From a bacterium (GTDB lineage Bacteria > SZUA-79 > Acidulodesulfobacterales > Acidulodesulfobacteraceae), in the NCBI GenBank assembly GCA_021800745.1, contig JAJYYS010000007.1, positions 1-22,174 on the forward strand: a DNA stretch of 22,174 nucleotides. Direction: 5' to 3'. Shown here piece after piece: positions 14,155 through 22,044 of the stretch. The notes under the pieces were generated by a model. The model was given only the letters and a program-made list of their open reading frames with translations. It was not told the DNA's origin and did not search any database. Positions within the stretch are counted from its first letter, which is position 1, and each line of letters opens with the position of its first letter. A program made the position numbers and the translations under genes.

Positions 14155-14709
14155 ATGCATGAAAATAAGCTTACTAATTTAAAAGAAGATTTAAAGAAAA
14201 ATCAGATAGAAATAATGCTTTATCCTTCCAAGTGCGACGGCTGCGAAACCGAAGGATTTGCGGCCTGCGTCAAGGCATGCGAAACGCATATGGGCAAAAA
14301 ATACGGGTCGAAATATACAGGGGCAAGGATTAACATAAAGAAAAAATCCGGCAAATTTTTTCCGGTTATATGCCATAACTGCGAAGAAGCTCCATGCGTA
14401 GATGCGTGTATGCCGGGGGCGAGATATAAAGATATGGAATCCGGCTGGACGGTAACAAATTATAAAAAATGCGTAGGATGTTGGATGTGCGTTATGTCCT
14501 GTCCTTTCGGCGCCATCGAAAGAATAGGCAAAGGTCATTTCGCGTCAAAGTGCGACGGCTGTATAGACGAAAACACTCCGAAATGCGTGGAGGCATGTAA
14601 AAAAGGAGCGCTGAAAAGAATAGGCATTAAGAACTATTCATATGAAAGAAGGCTTATGGTTGCTAAAAAAATTTACGGTCCGTATATAAAATCCGTTGCA
14701 AAGCGATAA
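14155..14709 (+). CDS. Four-cluster [4Fe-4S] ferredoxin, CooF-like
   Basis: 184 residues with sixteen cluster cysteines: C27/C30/C38/C42, C73/C76/C81/C85, C106/C109/C112/C116 and C133/C136/C144/C148. The layout is that of CooF/HycB-type polyferredoxins, which move electrons between a catalytic subunit and a flavoprotein or hydrogenase. No signal peptide. It lies 17 bases after MobA and 16 before a flavoprotein gene. CooF plus this kind of flavoprotein is a pair well known beside carbon monoxide dehydrogenase, but no CooS is in this window. It probably links the molybdoenzyme or another oxidoreductase to the flavoprotein (inference). Confidence 0.88.
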   Translation: MHENKLTNLKEDLKKNQIEIMLYPSKCDGCETEGFAACVKACETHMGKKYGSKYTGARINIKKKSGKFFPVICHNCEEAPCVDACMPGARYKDMESGWTVTNYKKCVGCWMCVMSCPFGAIERIGKGHFASKCDGCIDENTPKCVEACKKGALKRIGIKNYSYERRLMVAKKIYGPYIKSVAKR

Positions 14710-14725
14710 AAAAGGGGATTAGATT

Positions 14726-16051
14726 ATGAAATACGTTATTATCGGAAATTCATACGCGGGCTTGTCCTGCGCAGATGCAATAAGGCGTTTCGACAAGTCC
14801 GGAGACGTGGTTATTATATCGGATGAAAACTACAGGGCTTATGCAAGACCTTTAATATCATATTATCTTGAAGGAAAAACTACGGATGAAACCATATGGT
14901 ATAAAGAAGACGATTACTATGAAAAGAATAATTTTAAAGTTATTCTCGGCAAAAAGGTCGTTTCCGTCGATACGGTATCAAAGAAAGTCGTTCTCGAAGA
15001 CGGGATTGAATTGGATTACGACAAACTGTTTATCGGACCCGGCGGAACCCCTTTCGTACCTCCTACCGAAGGGTTTAATCTCGACTCTCCAATGATGGGG
15101 ACGTTTACAAAATTTGACGATGCTAAAAAGATGGAAAAAGCCGCTAAATTTGCAAAGAACAAAGAAGCCATAGTTGTAGGGGGCGGACTGATAGGGCTAA
15201 AGGCTTCCGAAGGATTAAGGGCGTTAGGACTGCATGTTACCATCGTTGAACTTCTGCCGCGGGTTTTGGGTCTTGCCCTTGACGAAATTTCCGGGAATAT
15301 AACTTCCAAAAGGTTAAATGAAAACGGCATAGATACGGCTACGGGCGAAACGGTTACTAAAATTAATCTCGACGAATCGGGTAATCCGACAAGCGTGATA
15401 TTGAAAAGCGGAAAAACGCTTATCGCCGACATAGTCGTAGTTGGCGTGGGCGTAAGACCTAACGTCGGTTTTCTCGAAGGCAGCGGAATAAAAATAGACA
15501 GGGGTATTATAGTCGATAAAACTATGATGACGAGCGTCAAAGACGTCTATGCTGGAGGAGATGCCGTAGTAATTTACGATATATTAAACAAGCGTCCTAA
15601 TATTATTGCGATAGTGCCCCTGGCATGCGAAGAAGGGCGTGTTGCGGGAACTAATATGGCAGGCGTTTACAGGGAATACCCCGGCGGAATGGGTTTAAAT
15701 TCCGTCGAAATTTACGGACTGCCTATAGTAACTATCGGTTTGACGAATCCGGCAAACGAATCTCAAAAAGTATATATTTTTCAAGACGAAAATATTTATA
15801 GAAAACTTGTTTATGACGGAGAAGTGTTAGTCGGGGCAATTTTATTGGGGGACATTGCAGGCAGCGGCATATTGTCGGCTATTATAAGACAGGGTTTAAA
15901 ATGCTTTAAATATAAAGACGAATTTTTAAACGGGAATATATATTCTTTCGTTATTGACAGCGAATTTGAGATATACAACATAAACGAAGGGTATGCCGTA
16001 AGAGGAGATTTCGAGGATCTCCCGGAGTTTTCGAGGACTAACTGGCGGTAA
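14726..16051 (+). CDS. FAD-dependent NAD(P)H oxidoreductase (nitrite reductase/rubredoxin reductase-like)
   Basis: 441 residues of the pyridine nucleotide-disulfide oxidoreductase superfamily. FAD is bound at the N-terminus by G7-N-S-Y-A-G12, the GNxxAG variant typical of NirB-like and CODH-linked flavoproteins. YARPLISYYLEGKT (39-52) is characteristic. The NAD(P) fold is VGGGLIGLKASEGL (151-164), and the second FAD contact is VYAGGDAV (274-281). No redox-active CxxC or NADH-oxidase cysteine is seen in the usual place, so electrons should go to a separate iron-sulfur partner, most simply the ferredoxin encoded immediately upstream. The C-terminal domain (about 315-440) is present. A GGGG site precedes the start. 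Confidence 0.9.
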   Translation: MKYVIIGNSYAGLSCADAIRRFDKSGDVVIISDENYRAYARPLISYYLEGKTTDETIWYKEDDYYEKNNFKVILGKKVVSVDTVSKKVVLEDGIELDYDKLFIGPGGTPFVPPTEGFNLDSPMMGTFTKFDDAKKMEKAAKFAKNKEAIVVGGGLIGLKASEGLRALGLHVTIVELLPRVLGLALDEISGNITSKRLNENGIDTATGETVTKINLDESGNPTSVILKSGKTLIADIVVVGVGVRPNVGFLEGSGIKIDRGIIVDKTMMTSVKDVYAGGDAVVIYDILNKRPNIIAIVPLACEEGRVAGTNMAGVYREYPGGMGLNSVEIYGLPIVTIGLTNPANESQKVYIFQDENIYRKLVYDGEVLVGAILLGDIAGSGILSAIIRQGLKCFKYKDEFLNGNIYSFVIDSEFEIYNINEGYAVRGDFEDLPEFSRTNWR

Positions 16052-16057
16052 AAAAAT

Positions 16058-16270
16058 ATGCATATAAATATCGACGGACAAAATGCGTCCGAAAAAACTT
16101 TGAATATTTTAATGGAAGAGTTATTAATGGAAGTAAAAGATATTTCGGAAGAAAATTTCTGCAAATGGTACGAAAAGAAAAGGAAAGTTTTTAATATAGG
16201 AGTTAAAACCGCTCCGACCAAGGAAGAATTTATAAAGTATTTGAATTATGCTTTAACTTTAAAATTTTGA
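16058..16270 (+). CDS. 70-residue hypothetical protein
   Basis: I do not recognise this protein. It begins 6 bases after the flavoprotein stop and runs in the same direction. It is acidic at the front and mostly helical, with one cysteine (residue 35, F-C-K-W-Y), no signal and no membrane helix. The spacing and operon-like position favour a real gene, but the ribosome site is poor and no conserved motif is visible. It is convergent with the P-type ATPase gene, 24 bases beyond, with no strong terminator hairpin between them. Confidence 0.5.
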   Translation: MHINIDGQNASEKTLNILMEELLMEVKDISEENFCKWYEKKRKVFNIGVKTAPTKEEFIKYLNYALTLKF

Positions 16271-16294
16271 AAATTGGGACGGATTAATTTTTTC

Positions 16295-18616
16295 TTAAAC
16301 CAACTTTTTCATTACGGGCGCTTTTATAAAATCCAGCAGTACCATATAAATAAAAGTGCAGATAAACAGAACCGCTATGTCGGCAAAGGGAATCCTTTGC
16401 ATTAGTATTCCAAAATACGCCATTAAGATAATTATTATTAAATCCAAAGCGCTCGCAAACATTAAATAATTACCCGGCTTAGATTTATAAAAATGCCTTT
16501 GCTCTCTTACCAAATAAACGGTAGCCTGCGCGCTGAATACTAAAGACAGAAACGCAAGCGTCTGAACCTGCGGCAAAGTTAAGTTAATAACGTAATAGCC
16601 TATGTAATATACGATGAAAGAATAAATAAGCCAAGCTCCCGCAATTAAAAGGGAAGCGGAAACTATAAGCTTAATATTCCATTTATCGGGTTTATTCGAA
16701 TATACGGCATTGTCTTGCGCAATAGACATAGTAACAAAATCGTTTGCAAAAATTAATATAAGAATTAACTTAGGAGTGGTAACGAATTTGCCGAAAAAAA
16801 TTAAGCCCAAGCTAAGGAAAAGGGCTACTTGAAAAGTTTTAGAAATCTTGTTTAGCGTATATGTGAGCATTCTTCTATAAACTATCCTGCCGTATTTTAC
16901 GGCATCTACTATATTAGACAACCCCGGCTCGGTTAATATTAAGCTTGCGGCAGCTTTTGCAACATCGGTAGCATTAGCTACCGCTATTCCGACTTCCGCC
17001 TGCTTAAGCGCAGGAGCGTCGTTGACCCCGTCCCCGGTCATCCCCGTAATTTTTTTTAGTTTTTGAAGTCCCTGCACGAGATGAAACTTGTCTTCGGGAA
17101 AAACTCCGGCGAAAACGTCGCATTTGGAAGGATTTTTAAAATTCTCGCGGGTGCATACGGTTTCTCCGAGGCCGATTAAACCCGCCATGGTTTTTGCTGT
17201 TAGTTCGGTATCACCGGTTACCATTCTCACCCTTATGCCTAAATTTTTAAGTTCGTCGAGCAATTTTTTGGAATCTTTCCTCGGCGGGTCGGATAACCCT
17301 AAAATACCTACCGGGATAAATTTCCCCGTTTTATTGTCTTCTGTCATTACGGCGATAACTCTGTAGCTCGCAGCTTCAAATTTTTCCGATTCTTCAGAAA
17401 CTTTTACGGCATCCGTTTCATCTAAATTTTTAGATATTACTATAGGAGAGCCTTTAATTACGCTCATTTGTATTTTTTCATCCCCGCCTAATTTTTCGAT
17501 TATCGCTTCCGCCCTTTTTGTTTGGGTGTCAAACGGAATAAACTTGACTACTTTTCCGATTTCGGGCAGTTGTATTTTATTTGAATTAACATATGAAATT
17601 ATAGACAAATCTATCGGGTCTTGCGTGGATTCGTCCGAAGCCGCAGTTGCATATGCAAATAATTCCTCTACGCCGAACGGTTTGAATGATTTAAAAGCTG
17701 TAAGCGCAAGGACATTTTCGGTTAACGTTCCCGTTTTATCCGAACATAATTCCGACATAGAAGCAATATCTTCTATGGCGGATAGATGCGTCACTAGAAT
17801 GCCTTTATTTGCAAGCCGCATAGAAGCCAATGCCGTAGCAAGCGTAAACGTAACCGGAAGCGCCACCGGTATCGAAGCCACTAAAAGAATTAATGCGAAG
17901 GGCAGCATTTCAACAAAATTCATTTTTTGTATTAAGGCATATGCAAGTATTAATGCTACGAGGATGCCGTCTATCATAATGAAATAACGAACTATTTTGA
18001 GAATTAATTCTTCGATATGCCCCTTAGTTTTTGCCGATTTTATTAATTCCGCGGTTTTTCCGAAATAGCTTGCCGCCCCTGTTGCCGTAACTTTACAAGT
18101 TGCCTCCCCTCTTTTTATTACCGAACCGGAATATACCGAGCCGCCTTCATTTCTGTCCACCGGCTGGGATTCTCCCGTTAACGCGGACTGGTCCACTAAT
18201 ACGCTTCCGGAAATGATTTCGGTATCTGCCGGAACCAGATCGCCCATTCTTATATGAATTACGTCTCCGGGAACTAATTCTTCGGCGGACAGTTTGATCC
18301 ATTTGCCGTCCCTTAAAACTCTGGATATAATTTTAAGCTGTTTCTTTAACAGTTCGAGAGCTTTTTCGGCTTTATTTTCCTGTTTGAAAGATATTGCGGC
18401 ATTAAAGAAAATTAATCCTATAATAATATATGCTTCTATGTTTTTTCCAAGTATTAATTCTATAATAAAAGTAAATTCCAGCATCCACGCAACCGGATTC
18501 CAGAATTTGGAAAGGAAAATAATAAACGGGTGCCTTTTTTGTTCTTTTATAGCGTTTAGCCCGTATTGCTCGATTAATTTTTCAACTTCGACAGACGATA
18601 AACCGTGAACATCCAT
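16295..18616 (-). CDS. Plasma-membrane-type proton-pumping P-type ATPase (P3A)
   Basis: This pump exports H+ using ATP. The 773 residues carry all P-type marks: actuator TGES (147-150), IPVALP in helix 4 (249-254), the phosphorylated Asp in C-S-D293-K-T-G-T-L-T, KGSP (388-391) in the nucleotide domain, MVTGDT (465-470) and MTGDGVNDAP (526-535). Features specific to plant/fungal H+-ATPases are conserved: an Asn in helix 2 (N72, cf. AHA2 N106) and the proton-binding Asp in helix 6 (A-N-D626-F-V-T-M, cf. AHA2 D684). It lacks the C-terminal autoinhibitory domain of eukaryotic pumps, as normal for prokaryotes. The start ATG at 18616 agrees with the family N-terminus. It is a single-gene unit, opposite to its neighbours. 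A role in acid tolerance is likely but inferred. Confidence 0.93.
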   Translation of the reverse strand: MDVHGLSSVEVEKLIEQYGLNAIKEQKRHPFIIFLSKFWNPVAWMLEFTFIIELILGKNIEAYIIIGLIFFNAAISFKQENKAEKALELLKKQLKIISRVLRDGKWIKLSAEELVPGDVIHIRMGDLVPADTEIISGSVLVDQSALTGESQPVDRNEGGSVYSGSVIKRGEATCKVTATGAASYFGKTAELIKSAKTKGHIEELILKIVRYFIMIDGILVALILAYALIQKMNFVEMLPFALILLVASIPVALPVTFTLATALASMRLANKGILVTHLSAIEDIASMSELCSDKTGTLTENVLALTAFKSFKPFGVEELFAYATAASDESTQDPIDLSIISYVNSNKIQLPEIGKVVKFIPFDTQTKRAEAIIEKLGGDEKIQMSVIKGSPIVISKNLDETDAVKVSEESEKFEAASYRVIAVMTEDNKTGKFIPVGILGLSDPPRKDSKKLLDELKNLGIRVRMVTGDTELTAKTMAGLIGLGETVCTRENFKNPSKCDVFAGVFPEDKFHLVQGLQKLKKITGMTGDGVNDAPALKQAEVGIAVANATDVAKAAASLILTEPGLSNIVDAVKYGRIVYRRMLTYTLNKISKTFQVALFLSLGLIFFGKFVTTPKLILILIFANDFVTMSIAQDNAVYSNKPDKWNIKLIVSASLLIAGAWLIYSFIVYYIGYYVINLTLPQVQTLAFLSLVFSAQATVYLVREQRHFYKSKPGNYLMFASALDLIIIILMAYFGILMQRIPFADIAVLFICTFIYMVLLDFIKAPVMKKLV

Positions 18617-18706
18617 AATTTATGAACTTTATTTAAGATTGGTTTTATTTCAAATTTTGTTATAATTAATTATATTATATACTTTAAGAAATTTTATATA
18701 AAAATT
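18617..18706. promoter_or_regulatory. Divergent promoter region between H+-ATPase and mobB
   Basis: For mobB, an extended -10 TGTTATAAT (18658-18666) lies 16 bases after a weak TTGGTT (18639-18644), placing the start near 18673. On the minus strand two overlapping TATAAT copies (18669-18674 and 18674-18679) could serve the ATPase gene. The two promoters overlap, so they may compete. No operator palindrome was noticed. Confidence 0.45.
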
Positions 18707-19249
18707 ATGCATAAAAACGACAAAACGCCTAAAACCGTTTCTTTTATAGCCAGGTCAGGCACCGGTAAAACTACTTTAATCGTTAAGGTTATAAAAATAC
18801 TGTCTGATAAAGGTTATAGGGTTTCTTCCGTTAAGCATACCGACCATGATTTTGAAGCGGATATTCCCGGAAAGGATTCATGGAGGCACAAAAATGCGGG
18901 AGCATTTTCCACTATGCTGATTTCGAACGGTAAGGCGGCTTTTTTCAGCGATATCGATTCGTCTTTCGATACGGAAACAGCCGCCGTAATATCTAAATAT
19001 TTTAGCGGTTCGGATATTGTTATAATCGAAGGGTTTAAAGACCTAAAGGTGAAAAAAATAGAACTGTTAAGAAAAGATATAGAGGGGGGTTTAGAGCCAA
19101 AATTTACAAACGATCCTAATCTTATTCTCGTATGCGCCGACGGATTCGTAAAAGATTTAGAAGTTCCCCAATTAAATATAAATGATCCCGAAAAAATCGC
19201 CGATTTTATAGAAGATAATATTATTAAGACATTTAATGGACAAGATTAA
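18707..19249 (+). CDS. mobB: Molybdopterin-guanine dinucleotide biosynthesis adaptor MobB
   Basis: MobB is a P-loop GTPase that assists MobA in making MGD. The 180 residues show Walker A A-R-S-G-T-G-K-T (15-22), the family's VKHTDHDFEADIPGKDSWRH (42-61) and a Walker-B-like DIVIIEGFK (103-111). Walker A begins ARSG instead of the usual G-x-S-G. It is separated from mobA by about 4.6 kb and transcribed from its own promoter region. Its 3' end overlaps the dihydrouridine synthase start by 14 bases, which suggests coupled translation despite unrelated function. Confidence 0.92.
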   Translation: MHKNDKTPKTVSFIARSGTGKTTLIVKVIKILSDKGYRVSSVKHTDHDFEADIPGKDSWRHKNAGAFSTMLISNGKAAFFSDIDSSFDTETAAVISKYFSGSDIVIIEGFKDLKVKKIELLRKDIEGGLEPKFTNDPNLILVCADGFVKDLEVPQLNINDPEKIADFIEDNIIKTFNGQD

Positions 19250-20198
19250 TTTAGGGCAGTGTATTCTTGCTCCTATGGCGGGAATAACGGGGTATCCCTT
19301 CAGAAAAATAGCTCTTAAATGCGGCGCAGATTTTTCTTTTACCGAGATGGTAAGCGCGGCAGGTTTTTTGCATAATGACAGGGGAACGCTGGAACTGCTG
19401 GAAACTGGAAGCGGTATCGATAAAACAGGAATTCAGCTTTTCGGAAGCGACGGCGATATTCTGGCCCAAGCGGCTAAAAAAGCGGCAGATAAAGGATTTA
19501 AAGTTATAGACGTGAATATGGGCTGTCCAGTTAAAAAAGTCGTGAAAACAGGCGCAGGCAGCGCGATATTGAAAGACATAAAAGGATTTTCCCTGATAGT
19601 CGAATCCGTCAGGAACGCATTAAAAGATTCTGTCTTTACGATAAAAATCAGAAGCGGGTTTGACGAAAATTCGGTTAATTTTCTGGAAGTAGGTAGAATT
19701 GCCGAGTCATCCGGCGTAGATGCGGTATTTTTTCACCCAAGGACTAGGTCGCTTATGTTTGGAGGGGCGGCAGACCATTCTTTAACCAAAAAACTTAAAG
19801 AAGAAATTGCCATTCCGGTATATGCAAGCGGCGATATTTTTACGGTTGACGATGCGGTAACCATAAAAGATTATACCGGAGTTGACGGAATTATGTTTGC
19901 AAGAGGGGCCATAGGCAAGCCTTGGGTATTCGGCGATTATCTTAATGCCAATCGTAAGCATCTCGATATAAATCAAAAAATAGACATAATAGCAGAGCTG
20001 ATGGAAGAAGTAAGTTTGTTTTACGGCAGGGAAAGAGGGCATAATCTTATAAGGCCGCATCTTTATAACTTTTTAAAAGGATTTAAGGGATCAAAAGGGT
20101 TAAGGTGTATGGTTAATAATGCAAAAACCGAAAAAGAGATATTAGAAATTTTAAATATATTAAGAACGGCAAACAATGAATATATTCGGTTTGATTGA
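19236..20198 (+). CDS. dusB: tRNA-dihydrouridine synthase (Dus)
   Basis: This flavoenzyme reduces uridine to dihydrouridine in the tRNA D-loop. The 320 residues contain the FMN-binding APMAGITGYPFR (12-23), QLFGSD (67-72), the catalytic cysteine in VNMGC97PVKKVVKTGAGSA, IKIRSGF (136-142) with K137, FFHPRTR (165-171), YASGDI (196-201) and MFARGAIGKPW (220-230). The catalytic loop and length fit the general bacterial DusB-type subfamily, so the symbol is a best match. It overlaps mobB at its start by 14 bases and the following ferredoxin gene by 23 bases. Confidence 0.93.
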   Translation: MDKINLGQCILAPMAGITGYPFRKIALKCGADFSFTEMVSAAGFLHNDRGTLELLETGSGIDKTGIQLFGSDGDILAQAAKKAADKGFKVIDVNMGCPVKKVVKTGAGSAILKDIKGFSLIVESVRNALKDSVFTIKIRSGFDENSVNFLEVGRIAESSGVDAVFFHPRTRSLMFGGAADHSLTKKLKEEIAIPVYASGDIFTVDDAVTIKDYTGVDGIMFARGAIGKPWVFGDYLNANRKHLDINQKIDIIAELMEEVSLFYGRERGHNLIRPHLYNFLKGFKGSKGLRCMVNNAKTEKEILEILNILRTANNEYIRFD

Positions 20199-21297
20199 AA
20201 AACTGTTAAATAACGGCGGCGGAAGCGGGGTTTTCATTAATCCCGATTTTTGCGTCAGGCTTAAAACTCCTATGGCGGGCTGTTATGAATGCATAGACAG
20301 ATGCCCCGATTTATCGATAAAAATAACCGACGACGATATAAAGATTCTGGAAAACTGTTCTAATTGCAACGCCTGTCTTTATATCTGCCCTAATTCGGTT
20401 TTTTACGTTAAAAATAATATTTCAGTCGAGCAGGGCGGCGGGCGGGCGTCCGCAGGTAGTATTTATTATTTTTGCGCAAAAACAGAAAATAAAAAAGCCG
20501 TTAATAAGATAGAATGCCTTTACGGGATTGAAGATATAGACATTATATCTCTTATAAAACAAGGAAGTAAAATATTTTTTATAACCGAAGACTGCAAATC
20601 ATGCAAGCTAAAATATTTTTATAATAAAAAATTAAAAAGGGTTAACGAAATAAAGAAGTTTTTGAATGCGGAAAATGCTTTTGCGCAAATCAATATTAAC
20701 GATTTCGACTATGACCTATTTTCGAAAGAACAAACCGCGGACGACTTTGTCGAACCCGTAAAAATTAACGAGAACATAGACGGCGAATCCGTTAATGGCG
20801 GGAGATGCAATCAGGAAGTCGAAATGCTGAACAGAAGAGATTTTTTTAAAAATTCGATTAGAGGCATTAAAAATAACGCCAAAAAAGTAATAGAAGATAT
20901 TTCCATAGAAGATTTGCCGCTGTCCGAGCTTTATTCGGAATATATCGATGCCGGAGATAAAGGCGGGAAAAAAATAAATAAATTGCTCATAGAAAGACAG
21001 AAAAAAATATACAGGTTTTTGAAATATAACGAAGAGCTGTTACCCCTGCTGAACGTCAGGCTGCCCAGATTAAACGGAAACTGCATCTTTTGCTCAAACT
21101 GCTGGGAATTATGCCCTACCGGAGCTTTAATGTTCAAAGAAAAGAAAATATTGCTTGAACCGTTTTTATGCACCGGCTGTAATTTATGCAAAGATATATG
21201 CAGTTTCGGGGCGGTTAGGATGTATAAGGCAAAAAACTTGAAGGATATTTCCGGTGAAAAGATTTTGCTTGAACAGCCGGGGTATGAAGATTTATAA
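20176..21297 (+). CDS. Large polyferredoxin with internal twin-arginine-like motif
   Basis: 373 residues. N-terminal cluster region: C26, C36/C39/C43-P and C61/C64/C67/C71-P. Middle region: isolated cysteines C100, C114 and a C140-x2-C143 pair in a context (IISLIKQGSKIFFITEDCKSC) that resembles the FlpD/MvhD-type fold, possibly a further cluster. C-terminal pair: C303/C306/C309/C313-P and C332/C335/C338/C342. Between them N219-R220-R221-D-F-F-K225 matches a Tat consensus but sits mid-protein and has no hydrophobic segment after it, so it is probably not an export signal. It may be a trace of fusion between two proteins. The start overlaps dus by 23 bases with a weak ribosome site. It is probably an electron carrier linked to the surrounding redox genes; partners unknown. 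Confidence 0.82.
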   Translation: MNIFGLIEKLLNNGGGSGVFINPDFCVRLKTPMAGCYECIDRCPDLSIKITDDDIKILENCSNCNACLYICPNSVFYVKNNISVEQGGGRASAGSIYYFCAKTENKKAVNKIECLYGIEDIDIISLIKQGSKIFFITEDCKSCKLKYFYNKKLKRVNEIKKFLNAENAFAQININDFDYDLFSKEQTADDFVEPVKINENIDGESVNGGRCNQEVEMLNRRDFFKNSIRGIKNNAKKVIEDISIEDLPLSELYSEYIDAGDKGGKKINKLLIERQKKIYRFLKYNEELLPLLNVRLPRLNGNCIFCSNCWELCPTGALMFKEKKILLEPFLCTGCNLCKDICSFGAVRMYKAKNLKDISGEKILLEQPGYEDL

Positions 21298-21298
21298 T

Positions 21299-21340
21299 GT
21301 GATAAAAATCACGTAATTTTACTGCGCCGTATGTTATAAT
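21299..21340 (+). promoter_or_regulatory. CRP/FNR-type class II activated promoter for the CBS-HPP genes
   Basis: The palindrome GTGAT-AAAA-ATCAC (21299-21312; TGTGA-N6-TCACG if read from 21298) has the form of a CRP/FNR-family site. An extended -10, TG-T-TATAAT, lies at 21332-21340. The predicted start is 21347, putting the palindrome centre at -41.5, exactly the class II activator position. No -35 hexamer is recognisable, as expected for an activator-dependent promoter. The leader to the ATG is 40 bases with no clear Shine-Dalgarno. Confidence 0.6.
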
Positions 21341-21386
21341 TTAATTAAAATTTTAATTAATCAAATTTAAAATTACTATTACCATT

Positions 21387-21989
21387 ATGGAAAACGGAAA
21401 AGAGAAGAACAAAAATTGCGTCGAAATCACCGACGAGGATATCAGGAAAGCCTTCGAAGAGCATAAAACCTTTGTAGACATATCGGTAGGCGATTTTATG
21501 AAGATATACAGGGATGCCTTTAACAGCGCATTGGATAGGGTTCATACCGTTACGGTGGGAGAGGTGATGTCTAAAAAATATATTTCCATATCAGGGGATT
21601 CCGATATACATTCGGCTACGGATTTGCTCGCGAAGGGCGGGGTGACGTGCGCGCCGGTAGTTAACGATAAAAATTTAGTTATCGGGTTTGTTTCGGACGC
21701 TGATATTTTAGCCTCGGTAGGGGTTGTCAAAAAACATACCGTTAAGGATTTAGTCAGGCATCTTATCGGCGAACCTACCCCGAATCTGCATAGAGCTATA
21801 AGCGGCAAAAATATTAAAGACATAATGTCTTCTCCGGCTATAACCGTAACCGTAGATACAAGTATAAAAAAAGCGTCGGAAATATTTAACGAAAAAAGGA
21901 TAAAGAGAATGCCGGTCGTAGATAAAGACGGTAGGCTTGTCGGAATTATATCTACGACGGACGTAGTAAAATGGATAGGAAAAAGATAA
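21387..21989 (+). CDS. CBS-domain pair protein
   Basis: 200 residues: an N-terminal segment (about 1-55, with a helix-rich D-E-D-I-R-K-A-F...F-V-D-I-S-V-G-D-F start), then two CBS domains. CBS1 spans about 57-112 (VGEVMSKKYISI ... VIGFVSDADIL) and CBS2 about 143-197 (IKDIMSSPAITVTVD ... LVGIISTTDVVKWI). CBS pairs bind adenosyl ligands such as AMP, ATP or SAM and regulate partner proteins. The next gene encodes an HPP-family membrane protein, a frequent partner of CBS proteins, so this is likely its regulatory unit. Expression is probably controlled by the CRP/FNR-type promoter upstream. The start ATG lacks an obvious ribosome site. Confidence 0.9.
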   Translation: MENGKEKNKNCVEITDEDIRKAFEEHKTFVDISVGDFMKIYRDAFNSALDRVHTVTVGEVMSKKYISISGDSDIHSATDLLAKGGVTCAPVVNDKNLVIGFVSDADILASVGVVKKHTVKDLVRHLIGEPTPNLHRAISGKNIKDIMSSPAITVTVDTSIKKASEIFNEKRIKRMPVVDKDGRLVGIISTTDVVKWIGKR

Positions 21990-22044
21990 ATTAAATTAAA
22001 AATTAAAAAATTTCAATTATCTTTATTAAAATAGAGGATATAAA

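Noticed and set aside
15016..15540. 174-aa open frame on the minus strand over the flavoprotein gene
   Set aside because: Antisense to a clearly conserved NAD(P)/FAD-binding region; no own motif or ribosome site.
14155..16051. Carbon monoxide dehydrogenase locus
   Set aside because: Only CooF-like and flavoprotein genes are present; no CooS or CooC.
17526..17987. 153-aa open frame on the plus strand over the H+-ATPase
   Set aside because: Antisense to conserved P-type ATPase sequence including the DKTGT region.
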